Under the pieces are notes generated by a model. That model saw nothing but the letters and a program-made list of their open reading frames with translations. It was not told where the DNA came from and ran no database searches. Both the position numbers and the translations under genes were made by a program. Of a DNA stretch of 64,000 nt, positions 22,382-34,116 are shown one piece after another; the stretch's first letter is position 1; each line of letters opens with the position of its first letter. The stretch spans positions 5,859,129 through 5,923,128 of the forward strand of contig JAEMBT020000007.1 of the NCBI GenBank assembly GCA_018873245.2, given 5' to 3'. Source of the DNA: Archegozetes longisetosus (taxonomy: Eukaryota > Arthropoda > Arachnida > Sarcoptiformes > Trhypochthoniidae).

Positions 22382-24690
22382 CTAAATATTAATATATTAA
22401 AACTAATTTCATTAGACAATTTTATCACAAAAGCATAATACTTTGGTGCTTATACACGCAAGTTGAAACTTCTACATTTGAGGAAATAAATAATCAAACA
22501 ATAGTTGGGTATTATGGTCGGTTGTTACTACTGAAAAGTCCATAAAGATCGTGGGAAAAGTCAAATCTATAGTACTCAGCTAAACAAATCGACTGATATA
22601 AAAAAATTATTAATACACGCCCATCAGTCTAGAAGATACCTTCTTCGACTGTTCATTGGTAATTTATTTACGTGTAGGCGGGCTTTATGAAAATCTTGGA
22701 GATGTTAGATAGAAAGTACCCAATGAGATAAATCGACTGATATGAGAATCATTATGCTACACCCACTCATTCAAATGTTTTTATTTGAATTTTAAGTGGG
22801 CAGAGTTGAATAATAGTAAATACAGTATTTAATTCGCTAGTATCTGATGAGGAAAATCGATTGATGTGCCAATCATTAAGATGCGTCTATTTGTCTAAGG
22901 GTTATGAACTTTTAAAATTTGAATACTACTCTAAAATTCGATTAACTTAATGATGTTGAATGTTTCGAATTCGTTATACAGCCGTTCTAATGAAAAATTC
23001 AATCGTCAATTTCACTCTGTTTCAGGTCTTGTACCACTCTAAAACTTTTCCAAAATTGATTACCTTGCTTTTATTGATTATTGAGCGAAATCCCAAAATG
23101 AAACTAAGTGGGAGCGAGGGTCATATTATTTTTTTAAAATTAAGTTTTGTTCCATAGATTTAATGTTGAAAAAGTGAGGAAATTTTTTTCTCCGGAACCG
23201 GAAGTAACTAAGATCTAATATTTTATTCGAAGATGTATTTGCCATCGAACTACAAGATTAGAAGTACTTGCCCATGCACAATGGCTTAACGTGGGTTCTC
23301 ATTTTCATTCTATATATCCTTTACATAAACAATTTTGAAAAACTTGACCAAAATATCTGCCCATAACTTTAATCATATACTAATTAAAATACCATTCAAG
23401 CGATATATTAATAGTAACTCCCCAGAACTCATACATTTCGGGTCTTATCACAAAATATTGAAGACGCAACCTTTTCAATTCAAAACTTTTTATATCGTAA
23501 CCTTTCTTCATTATTTAACTCAAATTTGTTTAGTTCGCGACAATTACTACCAGTTGACGGCTCAGAAGAAGTCAAATTTGCTGGTCGTTTAGCACTTCGT
23601 TTGCTTAAAAATTTGTCCAAAAACCCGTTAGGTTTGGCAGCATTTATGGTCTGCAAATTGTATGCACTAATTGTATTTATAGTGGAAAACAGACTTTAAG
23701 AAGCCTACAAAAGACTTTCAAAATCTAGATCTTAAAGATCTACAGTTAAAGAATATTGGATCAACAACGGAAAACGGAAACCAATCATTGAGGTGCCTTT
23801 GCGCGATGAAACACTTAAAACAAGTTTCCAAACATAAGTTTCCAAAAAGATTTAAAACTGAAGCTTAGCGTTTACATAAGTGAAAAAAAGGTTTATAAAG
23901 ATTTGTTTGAGAATGATCAATCAAATTCAAGTATTGAACGGTAGAGACGTTACTTAACTCGTGTGTTTTGAAAAAGACAATTTTGATTGAAAGTTGACTC
24001 ACACATGTTTCATAAATGTTTGGTCACGTAAATGCACTTTTAGAGATCAAACTTTTCTGTTTTCAATATTACAAAAACAGGTGTAATAAATAGAAAGCAT
24101 TAAAGAAAATGCATATCTATGTCCAAATAGTTTCAATTTTATTAATCCCAAATAAGTTACGTTTCTAAGTAAATTTTTAAGGGTTTTCTCACTCATTGAG
24201 TTACTATTAAACTTAAAATATGAATCATTTGATTTTAACATAATGAAAGACCCAATAATCACCGGTAATCAAATGATTTGATGCACTTTTAAAGTAAGGT
24301 AAAGTCCAAAAACATGTTTCAACACAACACATAATCTTTGCTATCATACATGTTTATAATTAATTGATAAATTCAATAAAATCATGGCAATAACTCCTGA
24401 AGCCCACAGAATACAGACTGTTATCTTGTTTCCCGACTCGATTCTAATGCTTGATTAGTTTACATTTGTATCTTTTTTTTGTATAACTCATTCACAACAT
24501 GTGAGTCGATAAATATCAATTATCAGTCGTGAGTCAAGTGTTGATTTTTATTCTCAAAATTTGAGCTTTTTGAAGCTCTTGAGTTAAAGTTATATGTAAA
24601 TATACATCGAGGTCTGGTTACACTGTAGTCCTCTCGACATATAATTATATGTAAATGGATGTCAGGTAAACCGGTAATTCTAGAATTCCT
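22382..24690. other. Gene-free stretch
   Basis: 2.3 kb of AT-rich DNA. Open frames at 22960-23157, 23335-23592 and 24047-24262 show no domain or splicing partner. I looked for the missing first-lobe exons of the IR pseudogene on the minus strand and saw none. Confidence 0.4.
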
Positions 24691-25110
24691 GTGTTTTAAT
24701 GAAAATTAATAAAAATTTGACGGTACAATAAAGAGATCGACGGACTTCACTTGCACTTTAAAATAATATTTTTCAAATGCTTTCCATCAGTAACTATGAG
24801 ATTTCGAATTCCATCTTCAAAATGACTCAAAACATTTGAGATTATTTCGCTTGAAATTGATTGCATCTCGTTCTTAATTGCATCTTCAAACTGCTCTAAG
24901 TTTTATGGCCATAGGAATAAACTTTATCTTTCAAATATCCCACAGAAAAGTGGTTTTCATTCCAGGAAAATGAAAAATTAAAGTTAATTAAAAATCGATT
25001 TAAATTACTATAAAGTTAATCCGCTACAAAGGTGAGCACGCGCACAAAGTATTACAAAATACGCGTGCGTCTCAAATACATAGCTATTTTAAAACTGAGT
25101 TTTTAATTTG
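24691..25110 (-). mobile_element. Decayed second copy of the 17779-18273 transposon
   Basis: Similarity to the 17779 element runs from GTGTTTTAATGAAAATTA (24691) through the transposase-derived block (for example AATGCTTTCCATCAG) to the AGCTATTTTAAAACTGA tail. Terminal repeats and reading frame are eroded by substitutions and small deletions, so it is clearly older. Confidence 0.75.
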
Positions 25111-25802
25111 AGTGCTTTGTATTTCGATTGTGTTTTGATCAAATGCACAAATTTTAGTGAAAGGGAAACTAATCTCGATTGTAACTACATCTAAATTGAT
25201 ATTGTTTATAATTAAATGATTTTATGAAATTGCAATCCCCTCACACAACTATTTAATTAAACAGTTGATGAGTGAATTTTATCAAACTTTATTGTTTAAA
25301 ATACATAATTAAAGATTGACTGCTATAAAGGCAATAGACATAAAAACTAAAAACACAGAATTGATATGATTATCTTAAATAATCAACTCTTAATCCTTTG
25401 AGTTATAAATTAAATGAACATAGATTTTCTACAACTAATATTATTCGTGGGAGATTAATGAAAATTGGAATCATTTGACTCTATGCCCTTTAAACTTTGT
25501 TACTGCAGTCTCATATATGAAGCCTATTCATTGTAATCAAGTTAGTGAGGCTTTAAACCATTGGCTCAATTACGCCATTATTCCATTCTTTGAGGGATTA
25601 CTCTGATTTGCTAGACAATCACCTAATTATGCTTTGAGTTATATACCACCTCCTGTCAAGTTAGTTATAGTAAAACTCGAAGTCGACTTTTAGACAAACT
25701 GAATACAAGTGTTGCTAAAACTCGATTTGTATCAATAATAAAGTAATTGGTCAATGACTTAAAGTTCAAAAGTACATTGTGTAAAATATAAAAATTAAAA
25801 AT
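25111..25802. other. Desaturase 3' flank
   Basis: No gene visible. It probably includes the desaturase 3' UTR. Confidence 0.4.
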
Positions 25803-28536
25803 TTATATTAGTATAAAATATCTTAATAAGAATGTGAACCACAAGATCCAAGTTCCAAAAGCGATTCCAAGTGTCCAGTGAAGTATTGGATTCCTAGTAC
25901 CAGAGCTTCCATCGCCAGTTCGAGCCTTTCGGCTTTTGATCATACTTTTATTCACAGTCTTACGATCATAAACGAGTCCGATAAAAGCAAAAAAATCAAT
26001 CAAAAGAGTAGTGAAGTTAAAACTATACTTGCAGCCAAATTCACTCGTTGAGTAATCCCAAGGAAATGAGTGATGATAGTTATGATATCCTTCAAAATAA
26101 TAAAGGCTTTAATTAACTTTAATCTCACACTTGTCACGCAGGCTTTTGTTCTTAAAAACTCATCTACATTGATAAGAGACTTTTTGAATGTCAAATGTTT
26201 GGATTGCGTAATATGGATACCTTCTCCGAAAGAAGCGAAAATGACACTTTCGTTTTCTCGTGGCTCAATATTTTGATCGTACGGCTTATAACCCCATTTA
26301 TGTGCAGCCGAATTGACCAACCAGGTCGAGTTCAAAGAAAACACATAACGGAACAACACGCAAATAAAAAACGAATTTTTTAAGCTCTCTCCCCATAAAA
26401 TATTCGGTAAGGCTGTCGGTATGAGGCACCAAAATATAGCCACCAATGGGTAATAATATTTTCTCTGAAAGCGTACTACTGGATCAGCTAAAACATCACT
26501 CAAATCAATATTCTTTCCTACAAAATTCAATTAACCCATGTGAGTAAGCATTTCAAATATTTTCAACTCAGGAGATTACACTCTCGAGTTCAGTTCAAAT
26601 CGTTGTGAAAAGTTCAAAATAGATCGAAAGTACTAGAAGGTGAGGACAAAATTATACTAAAACTAGAGCATTAATTATAGAACAAGAATTCTGCACAAAT
26701 AGTTGACTTCTCACAATTTCCAGAATCAATAAAGTGAGACTAATTTAAAATTATCATATTTAATAAGACTTAAGGAAGGTTATGACGCATTGCTTTTCAT
26801 ACCCTTGTTTAACACTTCAGGATGTTTCTTGCACATAAGCCAACCCACATGCGCGAAGAAAAATCCACGATTCGAGTTATGCGGATCAGCGTCTGTATCA
26901 GAATATTTATGGTGAACGCGATGGTCTCGACACCACTCATAGATATCTATGAGTTTGATTGAGTTCAAAACTTAATCATTTGATAAATGTAATCATAGGT
27001 ATAGTTACCATTTTGTAGTGCTATCGTATTTGAGATCATCAAAAGTACTCTTAAAGAGAATTTTGCTTTGTATGACCGATGAGACCACAATCGATGTGCT
27101 CCTAAGTAAAAGTTTTTAGCGTCAAGTTTTTGATTCTATCAGATATCACTAGATTTAAATAAATTTTTGGTAAAATTGTAATAGAAAAATTGTATTGGGT
27201 TCAATTCATTTGCAGTAAAGAACCAATTTGTTCAATTTTTCAAGTGTAAAAAGTAAAGTTAAGGAAATTGTCAAACAAACCAATCAAATTTGAAATATCC
27301 AGAACATTTGTGTCAACTTTCAAATATCTCAATTTCATTCAATTGAAGAAAGAAAAATTGTTTGATTTTCAGCTAGTAATATATTAGAGACAACAGTTAT
27401 GAGTAGTATACTTTTTGGAAAAGACTTGAGCATAAAACCAGCTCTACAATGCTTTCAAATTGTTAGATTAGGCTCTTTTTTTTAATTGAAAAGCACCCCA
27501 ATTAATCTTTCAATTTTTTTCTAATAAAGTTCAACGGTTTGAGTAATTTAAAAATTAATCTATTTAGATGCTCAAAATCTTGATTTAAGACTTGTATTTG
27601 AATTTGGAAAAGTTCACATCAAACTCCAAACTTTTAAAGCCCACAGAATCAGACTAACTGCAAAACAGAAAGAAAAACTCAACTAATCATAGGTTGAACT
27701 TTAGGGATGAGAAAGATCTCAATAAAGATTCAAAGATCTTTGATCAATAATTTGAATAAATTGATTGCAAGACACAAGTCAACCTATTGTACAAAATTAA
27801 TATAAAAAATTATTCTCTTTTAGCCTCTTATATGAAACGTAAAAGTTTAACTGAGTGTTATATAAACGAAGTTTGAATTGAAAAAAATGTTACCAATAGA
27901 TCAAATTAAGTTGTGTATTGAATATAGTTTTTTATATTTGTTAATAGAATAGTATTCAAGTCAACTTTAGACAAATTAGTATACATTTGAATGACCAAAT
28001 TTTTCCAATCTACACTCTGCCCCCGCCATACTTGCATCTAAATTCTAGTTTGAAACTGCTCATTTTCTGAATAATTCAGAGAAATTTCGAGTTTTTTTGG
28101 AAAATAAATGCTAGTCCATTTTTAAATATGGTCTGCACTCATCTCATTGCTTCTGAAGGTTTAGGCAGTAAGAAAAGCATACTCTGGCTGTGACTTACTA
28201 GTTAAGACTTGAATTAATCTTCTATGAATTACATAATAAAGCAAAAAAATAAAAACAAAATGAGATGATTTTGTAACTTTATCAATAAGTAGATTTATTG
28301 TATACTAGAATAAAAAATTGTTTTTTACCTGCAGTTATACCAAATAGATTTCCCAAAAGCGTAAAAAAGTAAGCAAAATGTATAGTTTGCCATTTGGCTG
28401 ATGTGGCTGTCAGAAAATATCCATATAGTCCGAGCACATGAAGAGTGGTAATAATTATTACGTTTTTCCAGACAATAATGGTTTTAAAACTATTGTTATT
28501 TGAATCAGTTTTAAGCGATGAGATCTTATTAGACAT
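25803..28536 (-). CDS. Acyl-CoA delta-9 desaturase (stearoyl-CoA desaturase type)
   Basis: Five exons, 28536-28329, 27101-27009, 26946-26803, 26517-26221 and 26089-25803, encode 342 residues. The enzyme inserts a cis double bond into fatty acyl-CoA at the ER membrane, using cytochrome b5 and a di-iron centre. All histidine boxes are present: HRLWSH (exon 2), HRVHH (exon 3, in WCRDHRVHHKYSDTDADPHN), NSAAH (exon 4) and HNYHH (exon 5, in GYHNYHHSFPWDYSTSEFG). KGKNIDLSDVLADP spans the exon 3-4 junction. Hydrophobic segments in exons 1 and 4 match the usual four-helix topology. Splice sites were picked to restore these family motifs, and all phases agree. Intron 1 (1.2 kb) contains one arm of a ~570-bp inverted repeat whose partner lies upstream of the start codon. 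Confidence 0.95.
27140..27705. repeat. Left arm of inverted repeat around desaturase exon 1
   Basis: Imperfect reverse complement of 29175-29750. Matching landmarks are AATATATTAGAGACAACAGT (27388-27407) against its complement at 29482-29501, and AGAAAGAAAAACTCAACTAATCATAGG against CCTATGATTGGTTGAGTTTTTC. The arm lies within intron 1. Confidence 0.85.
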
Positions 28537-29174
28537 GTTGAAAACATAAGATTATTTTGACTTTTACAGGAATGTAGCTAAAAGTTTCAACTTCAATACT
28601 ACTTATTAGCTATTGTTCGATTGACTACTGTATGAGAAATAATTAGTTCCGTCAGTTCTAAACTTTAGAATAGTTGCGCTCAAATTTTAGATGAGATTTT
28701 AATAGTTGATAGCAGCTCAGTCCAGCTCACTGTCCAAGTATTCCTTCTCAAGGATAGGATTACCTCTATTTTTACACACGTTACGCTTACCTATGCTGCT
28801 ATTCACTAATTCATAAGATTAATCTCTGATCTCCACTTTTACTATAAGTTGTAATTTGTAGAGGCTTCTGTTTTTATTCATAATCTTCGATTTTATGAAC
28901 ACAAAACAAATATTTCCTATGAATTGAACCTCAACTTCCAAATAGTTTTGGACCAATGAAAAGGATTTATAATTTTAGTACTGTATATAAGATTACAAAA
29001 TTCGGAACTTAACCAAAAGTAAAAGTGCTGAAAATGGCTTTTCAGGTAATAGCTTCAAAGCTTAAAGAAAAACAATTCTCAAACCAACAGCTATTATGTA
29101 ATGATAAGAAATGAAACTAACAATGATTTAGCATTGAAACTTAGCGACTGACAGTTCAACTATATCTACTGGCT
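28537..29174. promoter_or_regulatory. Desaturase upstream region
   Basis: About 640 bases between the start codon and the right repeat arm, probably holding the 5' UTR and promoter. No specific element could be identified. Confidence 0.35.
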
Positions 29175-29750
29175 ATTTCTAAAGTTCAGCCTATGATTGG
29201 TTGAGTTTTTCTTTCTATTTTGCAGTTAGTATGTTTCTGTAGGTTTTAAAAGTTTGGACTTTGATATAAGCTTTTCCAAATTCAAATACAAATCCTAAAT
29301 CAAGATTTTGAACATCTGTATAAATTAAAAACTACTTAAATCGTTGAGCTTTATTAGAGAAAACTGAAAGATTAATTGAGGTGCTTTCAATAAAAGAAGA
29401 GCCTGATCTAACAATTTGAAAGCATTGTAGGGCTGGTTTTATGCTCTTAAGTCTTCCAAAAAATACTAATCATAACTGTTGTCTCTAATATATTACTAGC
29501 CGAAATCAAACAATTTTTTTCTCTTCGATTGATTGAAATTGAAAATATTTGAAAATTAACACAAATGTTCTGGATATTTCAAATTTGATTGGTTTGTTTG
29601 ACAACTTCCTTAGCTTTGCTTTTTTAATACTTAAAAATTGAACAAATTGGTTCTTTACTGCAAACAAATTGAACACAATACAATTTTTCAATTGCAATGT
29701 TTTTTAGCAAATTTGACCAAAAATTGATCCAAACCTAGTGATATTGCAAT
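29175..29750. repeat. Right arm of inverted repeat around desaturase exon 1
   Basis: Partner of 27140-27705, about 1.47 kb away, in inverted orientation and with numerous substitutions and small gaps. No open frame of interest and no terminal target duplication were found, so it looks like an inverted segmental duplication or an old dispersed element. Confidence 0.85.
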
Positions 29751-30121
29751 CTTTGTTTCAATTGATATGAGCTCTAAGTTATTTAATCTTTGATTTGACA
29801 TTCAATTTGTGAAATAAGTTTTACTCTTATGAATATAGAAAATTATAATGCCTACAGAATATAATTAAAGAGTATAATTAGGGCATCGACTGTATTAATG
29901 AACTTAATTATTGGTCAAATTATGTCATGTAATTCAATGGATTGATATCATAGTGAGATTTCGCTTCAATTCCTATTATATAAATTTGATAATAGTTTGT
30001 AAAAATAGACTAAATTTTCAATAAAATTACTCTAATTATGTTTTACAATTGTTACAAAGTAGTCGATGATGTTCAATCAGATCCTTAGTTCAAATGAAAA
30101 AATCTGTCCACTGATCGTATA

Positions 30122-30479
30122 TTAGGTTGAACCAAAAGTCTTGCGCTTGCAAATTTTTTTAAAAAAGTTTTAGGGATACAAGTATGATATACTAATACTC
30201 TCCCTGCTTATTAATAATATCTTGCCAAACTTGAGGGAGCTTAGACATCCCATTAAATATATATCTTTGGTTATCCCATTGAACTGCTGCCCCAATGGCG
30301 TTTCACAGCGAAGAAATTAAACGTTGTAAATCCATGTTTAATAGTGAGAGACAAAAATAAGAATGCATCGCACTCCAGACAAGTTATGTTATGACTACAT
30401 AATGTCTACATAACATCTATTGCTTAACCCTTTTGTAAAATATTGTTAAACAGGCGCAAAGACTTTTGGTCCAACCTAA
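30122..30479. mobile_element. 358-bp mariner-type MITE
   Basis: Inverted termini TTAGGTTGAACCAAAAGTCTT and (reverse complement) TTAGGTTGGACCAAAAGTCTT are flanked by TA. The interior has no intact frame. The matching position in the right arm of the inverted duplication (near 38738-38745) reads straight through a single TA, which is an empty site. Confidence 0.93.
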
Positions 30480-30668
30480 TATTTGAATAGTTACAAAAGT
30501 TCTCAAAAGTCTTGACACAGCTATTCTTATTGTGACGTAATCTGTGGGTAGTCATCAAAACTTTTTAGGAGTTCAACTTTGTTTAGATTACGCGTCAAAC
30601 GTGAGAATCAAATACGAAATTAGATTGACTTCAAAATTGATTAAATCACTTATTAGACAAGTTAGACA

Positions 30669-32385
30669 ATGAACAGTCAAATATCAATTAGTGACTTAAA
30701 ATATGATGAGTTGAGAGTCATTTTGGGGACATTAAGTGTGAGGCAACTATTCAATTGTCGGCGAGTATGTAAGAAATGGAAGGCAGTAATAGAAGATATA
30801 CTGCAATCACAAACCAATTTAATGTTCTCTTACTACGATGTAAATAATTGCACAAAACAAGGTATCAATCGATCAATTGAATGTGATCTGTTCTGTCAAC
30901 TAATAATTGTTTTAATGTCGTTAAATTGAATGAATGAATGTTTTGATTTGCCACTTATACAGTTGACTAGTAAATGATGTTTTCGTAGATTTAGACGAAA
31001 TGTGTTCAAATTTGAGACACATGCCGATTAACTCATCTATCGGTCGAATCATTACATCTAAAGCAATCATGTCAAACATTGATTTGGAATTCCCTCATAT
31101 CAGAGACAGCTTCTTCGACATTGTAAAATTCTGTCCAAACATCGAATCTTTGAATTTGGTTATATTTCCCCTTAAAAACTCTGACATTCAACTAATTCTA
31201 AGCCACTGTCCAAGACTTGAGTGTCTCTCTATTATCTCTAATGAGAAGTTTTTAGGGAACTCTTTATTAACTTCGATACCAGGTTTGACTTGAATTTATT
31301 TAAATTTGAATTGATCTATTTCTTAATTTTCTTAAGGATTAAAGCATTTATCCCTATCTCTAAACTCGTTAACACAACTGTTTACAAGTGATTCAAGTTC
31401 TACAAGTTTCGATTCATCAAAAATTGAGGAGCTGGCAATCAATGTTTGCTCCACTGACGACACTAAAAATGAAGATATTTTTTGCCACTTCTTGAAGGCG
31501 ATTAGCTCTAGAATTACTAAATTTCATTTTCGACCTTCAAGTGGAATGTCTAACGAAAGTGTTCTAAAAATGATTAATGCTTTAAGTGGAGATCAACTTG
31601 AGAAAGCTAATATAAAAAATTTAGATATCGATGTTTTCGTTTTCGATCAAATGCTTGAAGCCATTAATGATCAACTCTTAAGTTTAGAAGTTCTTTATCT
31701 GCACTTTAACAACGAAAGTGGTCAAAGCGTTTCTTTGAAAAAATTGAAAAATCTCAAAAAGATTAGCTTAAGCTTCGATGAAACTGACCTGACATTATGT
31801 ATTGGAGCTTGTGTTGAGAATAACGTTCAATTTTCCACATTTTTGTCTAACATTCCTTCAACTATAAGAAAGTTAACTCTTTCTAATGCTTTCATTTCAT
31901 TTTCGGTATTCAAACAAATTATAGTTTATTTGCCATTTTTGGAAGAGTTAGAACTGAATTTTGTTCATATTGAAATGGATTCCAACGACAACTTTTGGCA
32001 GGTATTCATTGTTAATTATGAATCGAAAATTTGCATTTGTTTGATCGAAATTTGCTAAAAACAGGAAATCGCGAGCTTCAAAAGCCTTCAACGTTTGACT
32101 TTAAACTTGACATACATTAGTGACGACGGCTGCGAGCACTTAGCAAATAGTGAATCGCTTCATACCTTAGAACTTGTTAAATATAACGGTCCAAGAGTTG
32201 GTCAAACATTAATCTCTTCTGATAAAATGATCGAATCATTTGGAAATCTAGCAGCTCTTAATCAGCACAAATGGTTTAATTTACGTCTCGATATCGATGT
32301 TTTTGAAGTGAATGAAGAAATCAAAAGAAAAATACCTCGAAATATGAGGCTTTTGAATGTTGGCTTTAATATAAATGCTCAGTAG
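30669..32385 (+). CDS. F-box/LRR protein, copy 1
   Basis: Four exons, 30669-30861, 30989-31282, 31337-32001 and 32065-32385, encode 490 residues. The N-terminal F-box (about residues 8-40, LKYDELRVILGTLSVRQLFN then CRRVCKKWK) is the SKP1-binding module of SCF ubiquitin ligases. The rest consists of irregular leucine-rich repeats, such as CPNIESLNL, CPRLECLSI, LEVLYLHF and LRKLTL-type units, which normally bind the substrate. All exon phases close and there is no internal stop, so copy 1 looks functional. It lies in the left arm of an inverted duplication; copy 2 (36850-38551) is its mirror image. The substrate is unknown. Confidence 0.88.
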
Positions 32386-33302
32386 TTTTTCCAAATCTAT
32401 TTTTTATTTCTCTGTTAACGTGATTTTATAGTTTACATTTGTGTTAACGCTTTTCTTACAAATCGATGTTAGTGTTAGCAAATATTGGGATAAAACAATT
32501 ATAAAATATTAAGATTTCAAGAGAAATATGGAATAGAATGCAAAACTTGAAGTTTTAAGCTAACATTTATACATTCTACTTAATACATTTAAATTGATCT
32601 CAATTTAAATACTTTCCAACACAAATTAGTACCTCATAGAAATTATAGTATTGCGTACAAACAATAAGTTAGTTGATTATAGTCTTTAATTATGATTAAG
32701 CAAAAAGTTATTTAAGTAATGAATATTTTCGTTTGAAGGGATGATTTGAAATTGTGCATACAAACTAGAGCATTGTATGACTTCTAGAGTCTCGAAAAAT
32801 ATTTATTTTATTGATTTAATCCAAATAATTAACCCTTAATTTCCAAAATTGTTTGCTTTATTGTTGATCGAAAAAATATATTGTATAACTAGATTAGGCA
32901 ATAAATATTTGGTAAATAATTCCTAAGTTTAAATATGTTTTATCAAAAAATTGATTCGTTAAATGATCAATTTTTGATCAAAATAGATTTGTTAAATAAA
33001 TTTGAAATTAGATTAAAAACTTTTAATTATTGAATTGTTATCCCAATTTGATGTACTATATTGAATTTAAGTACAAGTAAATAATTAGTGATCAAATTTT
33101 TCCCCTATAATTATATGGAATTCAGGAATTCTCGAGTCTCGGGACGAACATTTTTTTGAGACTCGAGCTCATTGATCGAAAATACTATGCTCTAATACTA
33201 ACTGTGCATACAAACAAATGTCATTGCAATTTCTAAATTAAATGTTGTTTAGAATCTGTGATCAGATTATTATAAGAGAAAACAACACAAACTAAAAACT
33301 TT
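32386..33302. other. Intergenic stretch inside the left arm
   Basis: Part of it matches 36430-36849 in reverse complement. About 0.5 kb around 32700-33260 has no counterpart in the right arm and looks like an insertion or a right-arm deletion. No gene is visible. Confidence 0.5.
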
Positions 33303-33811
33303 GAAAACTAAAAGCTATATTAGTTGGCGGTGATTTGATAGATTTGATCTGACTTTCTATCGATTGAAGTGCATCCATGTGTGAGTTTAGAATCTTAGAG
33401 ATTCGAGCCAAAGGATCACTTGAATCTTGATTCGATCGCATTTCATTCAATTTCTTAATAAAATTCTGTCAAATTGAACAAATAATGTATTCAGGTAACA
33501 AAGAAGCAAAGTTAAAAGAAATAATCAGAAAGTGGGAGCATTTTCTCACCTTAAGGTCACTTGCAATACCATTGAGATCGTTGTGAACTGTTTCGACCAT
33601 TGAATAAGTGAATTCTCGTTCGGCATTAACTGCATTATTAGTACTTATCTCAAATTTAGTGTTTTCAATAGGAATCAAAACTGTTCCAATTCATTTTGTT
33701 GCGCTATAATAAAGTCCAACTGATGATCGAGTTGAGTGTGATCTGTTTGCAGCTTTTCAAGTGTTTCATTGATTTCAGTTATTCTTAAGCGGTTGTTAAT
33801 GAGAAGTGAAC
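33303..33811 (-). pseudogene. Antisense fragment of Nup62 (last two exons)
   Basis: Read on the minus strand, this reproduces Nup62 from within exon 4 (about 35867) through the intron, exon 5 and the start of the 3' flank. Differences from the intact gene include single-base losses, for example AACAGTTTTGATTCC here against AACAGCTTTTGATTCC in the gene and ATCAAATCACC against ATCAAAATCACC, which break the frame. It has no promoter or FG region and cannot make Nup62. It is the inner end of the left duplication arm. Confidence 0.92.
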
Positions 33812-34116
33812 ATTAAAAATTTGTAAAAACTTGCAATTTTCCATTAGAAAATGATAAAAATTTGAGTTAGAGTGAAAAACTTTGAAGAAATAGCATTGAC
33901 TGCCATCTGTTGCGAAGCACAAAATCTATTGACTATTGCGTTTAGTGGAGTGAAATGAAAAATTTTCGTAAATAAAACAATAAACTTTAATCATAATAAT
34001 AAACGGATTGTGTCAATTTGTTTAAATAAATCAATAGTTCGGGGAATCGGTTAAAATTAAGATATTAATCTAATTTTCAATAAAAAACAAAAATATAAAA
34101 CGAATCAAAAGTCGAA

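Larger units (their letters stand above)
29860..33811. repeat. Left arm of the large inverted duplication (F-box gene 1 side)
   Basis: Reverse-complement similarity to 35867-39008. It starts at AAAGAGTATAATTAGGGCATCG (left, ~29868) against its complement ending near 39000. It runs through the whole F-box gene and ends where TTAATGAGAAGTGAA (left) stops matching the Nup62 coding strand at ~33811. The left arm is longer because of a 358-bp mariner-type insertion and extra sequence around 32700-33260. Confidence 0.95.

Noticed and set aside
23335..23592. 85-codon plus-strand frame
   Set aside because: Chance frame in AT-rich DNA; no motif and no plausible splice partner.
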